From Diabrotica undecimpunctata (lineage: Eukaryota > Arthropoda > Insecta > Coleoptera > Chrysomelidae): a stretch of 64,000 nt of DNA. The notes under the pieces were generated by a model, which was not told the origin of the DNA, searched no databases, and worked only from the letters and a program-made list of their open reading frames with translations. This document shows, piece by piece, positions 46,621-61,390 of this stretch. The stretch is from NCBI RefSeq assembly GCF_040954645.1, contig NC_092812.1:3906001-3970000 (forward strand). The letters run 5' to 3'. A program made the translations under genes and the position numbers. Position 1 is the stretch's first letter. Every line of letters begins with the position of its first letter.

Positions 46621-47450
46621 CCAAACAACACAGTTTATTAGGGCTGCAGTCAGTAGGTTTGGCCGGGATGTTATAGAAACACTCTTTTAACTTTTGGTCG
46701 TCAACATATCTCAAATTGTCATTACAACTTACTAGTCGTTGAGATTATTTTTCTAAAGCTACGACACTCAACATTAAAAACACACATATAAAATATAACA
46801 TTTAAAATAATGAACAATATACATTTTAAAATTTAGTTGGAAAGTTAAAATTTTGTTAGTGACATCTTTTCATGGTGTGTTTTGACTGATCCATAGAGAA
46901 TAGAAAAAAAAAACAAAAATAGTGTAATTAAAAAGTAATTAGGAGTTCCTGCTATTATATTAATGGAAGTAGTATCTTAAACCTGTCTTGATAGAATGCA
47001 ACATGTTTTGTATGCTGGTGTATTACGGTGTGTATATTATGTAAAAGTAAATCTTTTTTTTATTTTTGATGTTTTGTCAGTAAGTAACAATAAATGTTGC
47101 TCAATTTATCTATGTCTGACTTTTTATTTATACAAGACGTATTAGATTTTATGAAACACATTTCCAAGAAAACACGTTTTGAATGGTTTTTTTCTTTAGC
47201 CAGAATACAGGAATCCTCGAAATTAAATTCATGTTTTAAAGTTAATGCATGTTCTGTGAGCGCACATGCGTTTATCTTTTTGGTTTTTATGTCGCTGCGA
47301 TGTGATATTACTCTATTGTGAAAATTACGAGATGATTCTTCGATATACACGTTTTTACAGTTGGCACACGGTATAGAATAAACAACATTCGATGACTCCT
47401 GTATTGTGAAAGGATCCTTTGTCTTTGTGTACAACGTCAAAAGAAATACA
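46621..47450 (-). mobile_element. Penelope-like element 3' part, minus strand
   Basis: Coding end plus 3' untranslated region homologous along its length to 38400-39150, ending tgactgcagccctaataaact at the (TA)n tract. It faces the plus-strand Penelope-like element across the TA region. Confidence 0.88.
47060..47440 (-). pseudogene. Penelope-like GIY-YIG endonuclease fragment
   Basis: NVVYSIPCANCKNVYIEES is the GIY-YIG core with the second glycine changed to Glu. RNFHNRVISHRSDIK and FNFEDSCILAKEK follow, then FLEMCFIKSNTSCINKKSDID, the normal C-terminus that the plus copy has lost. RT is absent. The start is set by the joint with another copy at about 47445. Confidence 0.9.
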
Positions 47451-47710
47451 GGATATTCGTGACTGTTGATATAAACAAAACCACCAGTTTATTAGGGCTG
47501 CAGTCAGAAGGTTGGCCGAGATTTTAGAGAAACATTCGTTTGACTTTTTGTCAAGCTTTCAAAATAGTTTTATTCCTTTTCAAGACACTAATGTAATAAA
47601 AAAATGTGTAAATGTTTACAAAATATCACAATTTGTCAGTGCAACTTACTAGTCGTTGAGATTATTTAAAATAAACTTTGACACTCAACATTAACAACAT
47701 AAATATATAT
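47446..47710 (-). mobile_element. Second Penelope-like 3' end, joined head-to-tail
   Basis: Reading minus from 47710: aatgttgagtgtcaaagttt ... caacgactagtaagttgc ... gtcttgaaaaggaataaaac ... gactgcagccctaataaact, then about 40 unrelated bases, then the coding end of the next copy (47440). It parallels the 3' untranslated region at 38930-39145 closely. Confidence 0.85.
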
Positions 47711-48202
47711 TTATATAGTTTAAGGTTAAGTTAATGGAAGAAAACGTTGCGATCATGCTAGTTTATCGTCGGCCTTGCCGCGCCATAGCCTTTCATAACA
47801 TACTATTCTCATTCGAACTTTAAACCCTATATTATACAAGGAGCACTTGCATTTCTGCAGTAAAATTCACTGATTTGCCCTAATGGCCATTTCAGAAAAT
47901 TTTCAGACGCCCTCGTAATATCACGAATACAAAACTTCTTACATCTCTTTTTGTCATATTAACGTAAATGGATGTTTGGAGACCTTTTAAAACCGAACCA
48001 GGTAATAATCATACACGAACACCTGGAATATCGGGAATCACTAATACGGAAATTGATGAACTATCGGATGTTGAAAAACTATACAAGGGTTTGAGAAGTT
48101 AGCCAAGTAACAATAATTAAATAAATGAAATAAAAAATTCAGTATTATTGTAATTAAATATCCATTTAGAGTTTTCCTGATATTAGTGCTCAAAATATTT
48201 GC
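47711..48202. other. Unassigned stretch with one small frame
   Basis: A 44-codon plus frame at 47968-48102 (MDVWRPFKTEPGNN ... KLYKGLRS) has no motif I recognise. Otherwise there is no gene. Confidence 0.35.
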
Positions 48203-49099
48203 TCAATGCATTCTATTGCAAAATAACATTTGCTTAAAATATTCTTCAAAAACGTCAGCAGTCATTTCCTCGTGGTAATCTTTGGTTGATTTTGAGGCAG
48301 AACTTAATAATCCACCATTGACAAAACCGTATTCATTTCCAATATGGGTTATTATGAGACTGCGTCCTTTTCCAACGGGAATATTGTTTATTCCAGTAGA
48401 TACACCTTCGACGAATGCCTGACGGAAACTTTTTTTTTGTATCAACCCATAGATATGGTACAGTATGACCTTCATTTAGCCAAGTCTCGTCCAAATAAAA
48501 AATTGTTGAGTCTTCTTCTCGGTACTTTTTAATAGTTCTTAGATAATCTCGTCTCCAACATACAATGTAATCTTTTTCAATTAAAACGGATTTTTTCTAT
48601 TCTTTTGCCAAAGAAATCCCATCTCTCTCAATAGTCCCCATAATTTCTTGTTGCTTATGATTGGTAACTCTTCGTTTTCTCTAATTAATGTTTGGATTTT
48701 GTCCAATGTTGGAAATTCTGTGTTAAAAAAAAATGAGTGGACGCTGCGTCTTATCATGTTTTTATGTATTTCTTCAATTTCCAAGGGTTTACTCCCTCCA
48801 CTCTTCGTGGGAGATGAAACAGTTCCTCCTTTTCTTTCTTTTAGGAATCTATAAATTGTTGCTTCTCCAACCCCTGTCATATTTGAACACATGTTAACGA
48901 TTTCACGAACATTACTTAAAGGGCGTTGATGTAGAAGTGCATCGTGTACATTTAATATTATATTTTTCTCTCTTAGACTGAAGGCACCTTTAAAACTACA
49001 CTTAACGGGATAAAACCTGTTGTCGACGTCATTTTTAGATGCAAATAACAAAATATCGACACCAAAAACGTAGGTAGGTAAGACATGAACAATGTACAT
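48203..49099 (-). pseudogene. Tc1/mariner-superfamily transposase, C-terminally truncated
   Basis: 172 codons (49099-48581) give a helix-turn-helix half (LREKNIILNVHDALL, GVGEATIYRFLKERKGG) and a second one (FPTLDKIQTLIRENEELP, NKKLWGLLREMGFLW). After a stop the same reading continues REEDSTIFYLDETWLNEGH (first catalytic D). A one-base shift leads into 48475-48203 with GKGRSLIITHIGNEYGF and TADVFEEYFKQML. The second D and the E are missing. No terminal repeats found. The architecture is like the element at 58.5-60.9 kb but the sequence is quite different. Confidence 0.8.
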
Positions 49100-49573
49100 C
49101 TACAAACTAAATGGACGATGCAAACAATTTCTAATTTATATTATTGGCATTAGCTGTAATGTGGCATAAAAACTACTTAAACTATCATTAGTGAAGACTT
49201 ATCAGTAATTCCAGGTAATCGTTCAAAGAAGGTATTCTTTTTGTATCAGGCGATAACTTGTATAGAAAACAATAATCACCTTTAAATTACTGTTTACGTT
49301 AATTTATTTCGCGGAACATTGAATTACCCTCTCGTTAATCACCCGTGTATAATTAACAATAATCGTGTGGCATATATACCGACGTTTTTTAAGCACAAAA
49401 AAGGTATAGTGAGATTAGTGGACACTTATTTTACAGAAGATTTTTTAAAAGATAATGAATTGTTGATGGCATCTTAAAATATTAATTTTTTTTATTTATT
49501 TCAAAACAAGTATAGGGTGACGCCTATGGTTTTTTGACCTGTTGAGGATTTGCATACATAATGTGCTATCAAT
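49100..49573. other. AT-rich spacer
   Basis: No gene seen. Confidence 0.5.
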
Positions 49574-50439
49574 ATGATGGAAAAGGACTTTACTGAACAA
49601 AATATTGGTTCAAATACAAAACCGGTAGGAGATTCCGAAAGGAATTCGCCGACACAAAATAAAATAAATAAATATAACAAACCGATTTTCGATAGCAAAA
49701 TTTCTTCTAATTTTAATACACTCCCTCGGCGCAGGCATCTGCAAGTTTCACTTGTCGGTGTCGATATGAATTCAAATGATTTGAAGGATTTTTTAAAAGA
49801 AACGGCGCCTGAAATATGTTTTGATTGTGGGGAATAGAATAGAACTGATAGGCAATCATTTTATAAGGTGTCCTTTCCTTTAGAAAATCTAGACAATGTA
49901 TAGAACCCATCTATATGGCCCAGTGGATCTGTCGTAAGGAGATTCAAATTCATTAAAAATTTTCGGGAAGAAACGCAGTCAGCAGACAATTCATTTGACT
50001 ACAGCTACAGATGTGCCTGCAGCAGAGACACGGAAAGAAAACTCCTTTGTAATCAAACATATCGGGACTTTACAAATCTGTATTGGAAAGGCAGCAGTCC
50101 GCACAAATAAACACAATATAGATCGAGACGTAGGAAGTTTAGAAGTTCCTGAAAAATTAATTTATATTTTAAATAGCGAAAGCCTGGTGAGTATGTTCCA
50201 TGTTAATGTTCAATGTTTAGCAAATAAAGTACAAATGATGGATTTATTTTTGTTGGAATTTACCTTCGATGTTGTTTGCTTCTCAGAGCACTGGCAGAGT
50301 GAAGCAGATCTCCCATACATAAACATCGATGGGTATTTACTTGCTAGCAGTTTCTGTACGAAAAATAAAAGAACAGTGGTACTGTAATATAATGTTAAAA
50401 ATACTTTACAATTCGAAGCTATTAACTGTAATAAATTTA
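49574..50439 (+). pseudogene. Jockey/CR1-like LINE, ORF1 end and endonuclease start
   Basis: 49574-49837 (87 codons, RRRHLQVSLVGVDMNSND) and the shifted continuation SFYKVSFPLENLDNV...WPSGSVVRRF look like the C-terminal domain of a LINE ORF1. From about 50190 the frame reads LVSMFHVNVQCLANKVQMM, DVVCFSEHWQSE, the N-terminal endonuclease. TAA at 50385 and piggyBac 2 at 50440 cut it. Confidence 0.75.
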
Positions 50440-52749
50440 CCCTTGCGTTAGTGTGCTTAGATAAATTAGGAGAGGTGTTCCGGGGTATGTCATACCCCAA
50501 ACTAAACTAAGTTTAGTAGGAAGTTAAAATTTTTAAATTTAATCATTTAAAATGGTTAATCTTATATGGTAATCAAATAAATTAAATATGGTACTGTAAA
50601 TGTCTTATATAAATAAAAAACATTATTTATCTAAAATATTGCAATTATGCTAGTCAAAAAACACGAGTGAACAATAATACACTCAGATATTATGCAAAAT
50701 TTTATTGATCACACAACTCTAAATAAACTTATAGTCTAAGATTCTACAAACTAAAGAAAAAAATTTTCGCCAAAATACATACATTGAAAAATAAAAAATC
50801 GCCTCAAAATTGTCTCACTTTGAACACGTCACTATTGCATGTTCCAAACAAATTGGAGTATCACATCGCATTCATGTGTAAAAATTCTTCCTATCTTTAT
50901 TTCTTGGACAAACAGAACATCTACTGCTTGTCCTAAGTCGCTTAGGTCCAAACTGATGTACCTCTGGTTGCTGATTATCACGTAGTGGTCGACGCAAGGA
51001 AGGGTTTTGTCTTCGTTGGTTTCGAAACTCAGAAATCAGTTGCATAGGTACCTAGTTCTTTCAAAAAAATTCGTCTTTTTAATTTATCGTTCTTTGTATT
51101 TGTTTTATATATAACTTGAACATTCACTCCAGCTGTATTCAAAAACGAAAAAAAAATAGTGTCAAAGTCCAACGACGACTATTTCTTGATACGCTGTAAT
51201 TAGCAGATCGCTCATCCAATATGTCTACACCGCCTTTGGTTGAATTGTAAAAGTCGATAATTTCAGGTAATTTATTTTCACCAGTTACTTTAATCATAGT
51301 ATCATCATGATGCAATGTAGAAAAGAGGATTACATTTTTTGACTTTTTTGGCACATATGAGACAGCCGTTATATCCTTTTTGAAGGCAAATTTTGAACTG
51401 CGAATTTCTTTTCCTCGTGTGTTCAGAAGTACTGTTGGAATTTGCCGTTTGTTCTTTGTAGGCATATCAAGTAGATTGATCATGAGCGGATAACTGGTAA
51501 ACCAGTTATCGAAAGTAATATTACGTTTAGTATCAGAAACTGCCCCAATCAGACGTTCAGCTATGTTTTGAAAATTAAAGGTCCTTCTGGCTCTGTGCCG
51601 ACGTAAACTTCCATGTGTAGATAGTAGTAAGTTTTGGCATCCACTAGCGCAAATACTATTAAGCCATACTTCGCTGGCTTATTCGGTATGTATTGAAGAA
51701 ATGACACACGTCCCCTAAACGTTTTACTCTATTTTGCACATTGTCGAATCGCAAACATTGCAACAAAATGGAATATCTTTATTGTGACATTATTCTTCGA
51801 ATGAGATTAATATCGCTGCATTCAGTATTTCAAAGATCTGAAACATTTTGTCGACTTGTAAAGTCCCGTCAAATAGAGCAGGCCTATAACAGCTTTGATT
51901 TCTATTTTGTCAGTCTCTTTGACTAAATACTGATGTCGTGCATCGTACCGTGGGGCTTTCGTCGCTAATTTACATTTGTATAGTCAACAATGTTATCTAA
52001 CATTTCTTCTGCAAAGAATAACAACCAACAATCAAAAACACTCTGCTTTTCTCGTGCTATTCCTTTTACACCAGGTAAATATGTAATTAGATTGTCCGAC
52101 CTTGTTCTCACTTATTTGTTTTTGGGAAGCTTGAACCACTTTAATTTGTCTTTATCTAAAAAGGATCTTTTATCATTATTCTTCCCACTTGAACCACTTG
52201 AAAATTCACTTTCTTCTTCAGCCTTCACTTCTTCAGAATCCTCCCTTTTGTTTGCTGTCTCTCCTTGAGCTTCTTCTTCCAATATGATTGCCTCTTGACT
52301 TTCTAGTGCGGTTTATTTTCTTCCTCAGATTCAATATCAATGAATGATTTATCATCGTCAGAAATACTGCTAAACCCCGCTCATAAACGTTTTAACCTTT
52401 CCTGCTCTTGTTCGTAGGACATAACTATTCTATAATTCAATTTCGCTGAGAAAGAAAAATAAAAATCATAGTACATCTCGAAAAAATATCATGTTAATTT
52501 ACCTCTAGAACACAAAACAACAAAAAGTTACAATAGTAGTGTACCGGGGTATCACACACTTCAACCGTCTTTGACCACTTCCTAATTCAAACCGAAATTG
52601 AATGCACAGCTGGTAACAAGGGCATCGTGAGAAAACATGTATAAACTACAGCTACTAGGCGCTAGAAAGCGCTATTTCATCTACTTTCGATTTTATAGAA
52701 ATAAAAGGAGTACCTGGGGTATAATATACCCCCGAACACTAACCGAGGG
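50440..52749 (-). mobile_element. piggyBac element 2, decayed
   Basis: The left end CCCTTGCGTTAGTGT (50440-50454) and right end (complement CCCTCGGTTAGTGT, 52736-52749) match imperfectly. A second inner block, tgttccggggtatgtcatacccc (50476-50498), pairs with 52716-52738. TTAA follows the right end; the left flank reads TTTA, one base off. The LINE reading resumes on the far side, showing it landed inside the endonuclease. Confidence 0.85.
50880..52423 (-). pseudogene. piggyBac-like transposase, many breaks
   Basis: The start is MSYEQEQERLKRL (52423), with stops soon after and an acidic N-terminus (SSISDDDKSFIDIESEEE). The best domain piece is 51483-51139: DITAVSYVPKKSKNVILF and then INLLDM, EIIDFYNSTKGGVDILDE (third catalytic D), NSRRWTLTLF. 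DNWFTSYPLM lies just upstream (about 51495, the second D block). The C-terminal zinc region survives as RCSVCPRNKDRKN near 50915. Only about half is readable in one frame. Confidence 0.85.
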
Positions 52750-52753
52750 TTAA

Positions 52754-53884
52754 TATAGAACAAACATCTGAATTTTGTGGAATTGTTCTACAAGTTATTA
52801 ATACGATTCTATTGGCAGTATATAGATCGAGTAAATGTAACGATTTTAAGTCTTTTTTACAAATTTTGAAAATGTATTGGTTTCCATTATGAGGGCAAAT
52901 TTAAAAGTAATGGTTTTGGCAGATTTTAATATTAATTTTATTACGAAAACGGCAAATACTAGTAAGCTGACGTCTATAATATCATCATTTGGAATAAATC
53001 AAACAATCCATGACTATACTAGAATTACTGATACATTTGCCACTTGTATAGACAATATTATGACAAATATTGAGGAAGATCACTTTCAGGCAAATGTTCT
53101 TGAACCTTGTTTTTCTATCATCGCGGCCAGTATATCAGTATAATCTTAACATTAATTCAGCCAAAGTCAAGTGTTTGCACTAGAGCCTTTACGCAGAAGG
53201 GTATCTTAAAAATGCGGAACTTTTTATCCGTGTTAGACTGGAACATTTTAAATGATAATCTTGATGTAAATTACCTAGCAACGTTTCTAATAAATAATTA
53301 TAATCTTGCAGTATCGCAACATCTTTCCCTAAAAAAACTGGTAATCAAAGACAGAAGATGTGCGGTAAACTGGTTTAATGACAACTTAAAAAATATGAGA
53401 AATCATTTGCAAACATATAAAATACATGCTGATTCTACTAAAAACCCAGTACATTACAGCGAATATAAAAGATATAAAAATCATTACAGCTCTCAGTTGA
53501 AACAAACGAAGAAGCTGGCATATGATCAATTGACAATATCTTCAAAGAGTAGAAGTTCAAAATGTTGGAAGGTAATTAACTATGAGCGAAATAAAACAAA
53601 TGGTTTAAAAAATTCAACAACCAACATATCTTGTGGCTCTTTCAATAACTTTTTTGTTGAAATTGCTGAGAATATTATCAAATCCCTTCCAAATACACCA
53701 AACGACACAATTTTGAACTATCAAAAATTGCCAGCTCCATCGAATTCATTTTTTCTGTCTCCAACCAATCAACAAGAAGTATCTGCAGGTAGAAAAACAT
53801 TAAAAAATTCAAACTGTTTGGATACTAATGAGCTACACGCATCTTTTATCAAAAGCACTAGTGAAATAATTACTAAAGCTTTAT
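52754..53884 (+). pseudogene. Jockey/CR1-like LINE, endonuclease end and linker
   Basis: 52754-53150: FCGIVLQVINTILLAVYR, then VMVLADFNINF (normally GDFN) and TCIDNIMTN. The frame 53107-53886 (259 codons) has the linker before RT: CAVNWFNDNLKNMRNHL, YKRYKNHYSSQLKQTKK, SSKCWKVINYERNK, NNFFVEIAENI, LDTNELHASFIKSTSEIITKAL. It ends exactly where RT should begin, and RT resumes near 56845 after an insertion. Confidence 0.85.
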
Positions 53885-56840
<2,956 letters not shown>

Positions 56841-56844
56841 TAAA

Positions 56845-57740
56845 TACTCCAGGATTGTTCCTATTCTTAAAAATGGCGATCGTGACCTTGTAGACAATTA
56901 TAGACAAATTTCCATCGCTTCTTATAACGTACTTCGAAACAAAAACTTTTTTACTAGTTCACAATATGGGTTTAGAAAGGATCGTTCTACAACACATGCA
57001 GTTTTAGATGTGATGAGTGCCATAGTTGATGGCCTTGAAAAGCATAATCACTCTGCTATAACACTGTGTGATCTTTCAAAGGTAAACTGTGATCTTCGAC
57101 TGTATTTATCATGATATTTTGCTAATAAAACTGCATTTTTACGGTATCAGAGGTACTCCTTTAGAACTAATGTCATCATATCTAAAGGATAGATAACAAG
57201 CAGTCAAGTACGAAAATTGTATCTCTGAATTTAAACAAATAAAGCATGGAGTTCCACAAGGATCAGTGCTGGTCCCTTTAATATTTATAATATATGTCAA
57301 TGACCCAATTTCATGGCTCCATACAAAACAGTTTTATTTGCAGATGACACTACTTTTGTTTTTTCTGATAAAAATCGTTCAGTTTTAGAAACCACTTTTG
57401 AGTATGTAAATTCTAATGCTCAATCATGGTTCTTAGCAAATAAACTTAAACTAAATCATAACAAAACTCAAAATTTAATTTTTTCGTCTACCTTCGATGT
57501 GAGTGTTAAAAAAAAGAATGTCAAATTGTTGAGCATAACAGTTGACAACACATTTACTTGGTATAACCATATTGACCATCTCAAAGGTAAACTTTCTAGT
57601 ATCTTATGTTTACTAAGACAATTAAAACTGGTTAAAGTGTTGAAAATAACGTACTTTTCTCGTTTTCATTTACTTTTAAGCTATGGTGGATATCCAGGAC
57701 AGGTAAAATTGTATTAGAAAAAATAGCCCGTTTAAAAAAT
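56845..57740 (+). pseudogene. Jockey/CR1-like LINE reverse transcriptase, decayed
   Basis: It resumes the plus LINE: YSRIVPILKNGDRDLVDNYR, SSQYGFRKDRSTTHAV, LCDLSK (normally DLSKAFD), HGVPQGSVL near 57250, then the frame 57313-57717 with KTVLFADDTTFVF (active site), NAQSWFLANKLKLNHNKTQ, VKLLSITVDNTFTW. Frames change at least three times. It ends at about 57740 by running into a different gene. Confidence 0.88.
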
Positions 57741-57744
57741 CTGT

Positions 57745-58510
57745 GTACGGAAAAGTGCAGACTAAAATGCAGCAGTAAATTTAAGGATGAAGAACGAAAA
57801 TCAATATTAAATAATTTTTATGCACTTGATATTAATGGAAAAAATGCTCTCTTATTTAGAAGTATTATTCCTAAACCGGTAGCACGCATCAAAAGAGATG
57901 CAATAAAACACAAATCTGTATCTTATCGATAAACTGTTGTATTCAATAACGAAGAAATTTTTGTGTGCAAAAAGCATTGTGTTCGTTATATCAAATAGGA
58001 ATGAAAAAGTTATATGCCATTAAAGACAAGCTAGTCACTGGAGCATTAGCTCCATCTCTCGATAAACGTGGTCGACACTGTAATATGCCAAACAAATTAA
58101 ATGATCTTGTAAAACAGGAGATAATGAATCATATTTTAGAATTCCCTGCAGAAGTGTCCCACTACTCCCGCACCAGTAACCCCAACAAAAAATATCTGCC
58201 ACCTAATCTTAATATGTCAATCATGTATCGATTGTACATTGCTAAAAGCAAGGAAAAACAAAAACCCAAAATGTATTTTATAAAAAAATCATCATATGTC
58301 AAGGTTTTTTCTTCATCCAAAGAGCGATACATGCAGTCTTTGTGATTCAGGACAAGCTAGTGAAGAGCACCATGAGAATATTAAGATAGGATTCAACTTG
58401 ATAAGTAATGACCGCACTAAAGCAAAAAACGATAATACTGTGTGTTACATTACAATAGATTTGCAGCAAACTATGCCTTTGCCAAAGATATTGTTACGAT
58501 AAATAAAGAC
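57745..58510 (+). pseudogene. DUF7869-like transposon protein, N-terminal part
   Basis: In shifting frames: KCRLKCSSKFKDEERKSIL (57745 on), KNALLFRSIIPKPVAR, VVFNNEEIFVCKK, then from 57965 ALCSLYQIGMKKLYAIKD, HILEFPAEVSHYSRTS, KKYLPPNLNMSIMYRLYI. After a shift near 58290, HPKSDTCSLCDSGQ and YITIDLQQTMPLPKI (58296-58502). This is the invariant layout of a large arthropod protein family that I associate with DUF7869 and DNA-transposon-like behaviour; I am not sure of its superfamily. It is cut at about 58505 and resumes at 61391. Confidence 0.65.
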
Positions 58511-58552
58511 GTGTCATATTACTCAAAACTGTAAACATATTTATTGCTATAC

Positions 58553-60887
58553 TCGTTTTCATCGTTCTTGGCGCGTGCCTGAAATAAGCTACTACGGAAT
58601 TTTTAATATTCGTCTCTCTCTGATACACAGATGCGTCATTCAATTGTGCGAGTCACGTTCGTCATGGTAAAGTGCGATGAGAAGGAAATGAAGAGACCAC
58701 TCATGTCTCCCAGTATTGTAGCAATAACACCGATGCGTTTGGCCGATACGGTGTCGGTGATAAGTTCGCCCTCTTTACGAATACAGATAGCTGGCAGTGA
58801 CGTGTTTTTTTTAACATGTTACCCTGATCTGTGCAGGTTTGAAGTAGCTGATGAAATAGTTTTTATAAGTAAACAGTTTTTAATTAATTAATAGTTTGAG
58901 CTCTTACTGTGTGGAATTCCATTACATAAAATAATACTCTCGACACCTTAAAAATTCCAGTTTATTATAAATTAACTCTCTCTCTTCCGATACCCATTGC
59001 AATAATGACTTGTGGCATTGTTCTTGAATGAGCTGGCTAATAGGTTTATAATTGTAGCAATTACCATTGATATTTTATGTTGTTTTAGTCGATTTTAGTC
59101 AGTCATTTTTGAAATTTGTTCCGAACAGTTTTACTTATTTTTTGTTGTGAATAACTAATTGTTCTATTTAATAAAAAAAATGCCGGAAAAAACGATAATA
59201 GGAGAAATGCGACAATGTGTAGTTCATTTATTGGAGTATTTTAAAAAAGAAAAAGAAAACAACGGACCTTTGCTTTCGTTATCATCGGTACATGAACGAG
59301 TAGCGGACGCTTTGAAAATCAGTCTTCGCACAGTGACAAGAATAAAGAGTGAATACAAGATAGGGGCAGCTCTTACTACACCAGGAGAGTCACGTAATGG
59401 ACAAAAAAAAAGACTAATGATGTCAGTGATACTATAAAAGGAGAGATTAGAAATGTAGTGTATGGCATGAAAGCAAAAGGAGAGCACGTTACAATTAAAG
59501 TTCTAAATACACAATTAAGAAACAAGCATCTCTATGACGGTTCTGATACAAGTTTGTGGCGTCTTATGAAAAATTGTGGGTTTTCATACAAACTAAAAAA
59601 TAGTAGACGAGTGCTATGTGAGAAACCATGTATTGTCTCCAAACGACTGTATTTTTTGAGGCAATATATGAGAAATTTTTTAAGTCCATGCCCACTTCAG
59701 TTTGTTTTTTTAGATGAAATATGGATATTCCTAAAAGGGGCATATAAACGTACTTGGCAAGATGACTGTGTGAAAAGGACACGAAAATACAGGTAAACGC
59801 TTTGTTGTTTTACATGCCGGAAGTAGGCAAGGATTTGTTAAAGATGCTGGATTACTGTTTTCTACGAAATCGAAGAGTGCAGACTATCATGATTCTATGG
59901 ATAGAGTCTTTTAAAAAGTGGGTCTCCGAAAAGCTGATACCAATGTTGGAGGAACCATCTCTAATTATTATGGATAATGCCTCATACCATAGCTCTTTAA
60001 TAGAAAAGTTACCGAATGCCAGTTGGAAAAAATCGGACTTACAAGAATGGTTACGAGCGAAAAAAATAATTTTTGACGACGATTCGGGCAAGACAGAGCT
60101 ATTGAGTCTTTGTCGCCAGAATAAACCACAAAATACCAGGTACGTTATAGACGAGCTACTCCAAGAACATGGGTATCAGATTTTGAGATTGCCTCCATAT
60201 CACTGTTAATATAATCCGATTGAGTTGGTCTGGACAATACTATGATCGTCCTATTGGAGAACATGGACGTGGAGATGAAACAGTGAAAAAAGTTTGGGGC
60301 GATGCATTAGCTGAGGCAACACCTGCAGTGTGGGCGAGTTGTGTTAACCATACTGAAAAATTAATTCAGGACGACTGGGCAAAAATGGTCACATATGATG
60401 AAAATGAAAGTAGGATTATCATCGATTTGGCGGAAGATTTCAATGATAAAGACAGGTCCAGTGAAGACGCTGACTGATTAGCTAATTAATCAAGGTCAGT
60501 ACGTTGTAACAGTTCAGAACTCGCTACAGTGCTTAAAACTTAAAAAATTTGTATCATTTTTTAATTAAAGTGGGTTAAATAATTAACACTTTTTTGGGTA
60601 TATTTCAAAATCCTTTTAAAATGTACTTTTCGTTATATCCTGTCCTATTGTACTGCAAGCTAGAAAAATACTTCTTCGCAATTTATACGTATATTCCGTT
60701 ATTAGAAATTTAATGAAAAATAATTTATAATTTTCTTTTATAACTATTATTTCGTTTGACATGCTACATTTTGCTCCGCCACTGGAGGAGGTAAACGAAT
60801 CGAGCTTAGACAAGGAAAGACAGATGAAACAACTTATTGCAAGTGTTTTTACACACACACACACACGCCAAGAACGATGAAAACGAT
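58553..60887 (+). mobile_element. Tc1/mariner-superfamily transposon with DD82E transposase
   Basis: The terminal repeats pair over 21 bases (58554-58574 with 60866-60886; core GTTTTCATCGTTCTTGG), with one more mismatched base outside and a TA dinucleotide on each side (58551-58552, 60888-60889). Length 2335 bp. A (ac)n run sits just inside the right end. It interrupts the DUF7869-like gene or its flank. Confidence 0.9.
59180..60477 (+). pseudogene. DDE_3-type transposase with 82 residues between second D and E
   Basis: MPEKTIIGEMRQCVVHLL begins a helix-turn-helix (LSSVHERVADALKISLRTVTR). I prefer this ATG (59180) to an upstream one at 59159. A shift in a nine-A run (59405-59413) moves to the frame with IKVLNTQLRNKHLYDG and DTSLWRLMKNCGFSY. 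Catalysis: FVFLDEIWIF (first D), then a frame change near 59790, LIIMDNASYHSSLIE (second D, codon 59973), DLQEWLRAKKIIF, KTELLSLCR, YVIDELLQEHGYQIL, RLPPYHC, TAA, YNPIELVW (E, codon 60222). The spacing is measured within one phase. The last frame (60220-60477) carries the C-terminus. At least four lesions. Confidence 0.88.
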
Positions 60888-60889
60888 TA

Positions 60890-61390
60890 TAATATCTTTT
60901 CTGTTCTAGTCATTTCGGCGCTCACTTGCAAGACTTGTTTACCTGCCGGCAGAAACCTCTAGTCCCTTCGCCGAAAGACCAGTATACGAGTCACCTTGTC
61001 GTCTAATGGGTGGAAGGTCATCTACTCATCGCCAGATCCTTCTAGATAACGGCATTTTATATATAAATGGGACATTTTATTTAGAGGGACAATTAGTTAA
61101 GCTTTGAAGATCGCGCCGCGCTTAAAATGTAACGCCCGTATTTTAACAAATTGTATAATTGTTCGTGTAAGATAAATTAGTAATAAGGACTTTAATAAAT
61201 TTGTAAGTGTTATAAATAGAAACTTTTATAAATAAATGAAAACAATAAATTAGAAGAATAATAAAAACATAACAATAACAACATCAAAAGCTTTTTATTT
61301 GCGCCAAATAGATATGTATATCTTGGGTATCCATGTTGTGACAGTAAATGGACAAATATCTGTTCTTTAGACATGAAAAGAGGATGTAGC
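60890..61390. other. Promoter-like or LTR-like non-coding stretch
   Basis: It has higher GC than its surroundings at 60910-61060, a TATA-like ttttatatataaatggg (about 61052) and a downstream gcgccgcgc (61112-61120), then AT-rich DNA. No frame and no repeat partner, so LTR is only a guess. It separates the two parts of the DUF7869-like gene beyond the transposon. Confidence 0.35.

Noticed and set aside
58631..58891. 86-codon frame near the left end of the DD82E element
   Set aside because: No motif, lies before the transposase start, probably untranslated.
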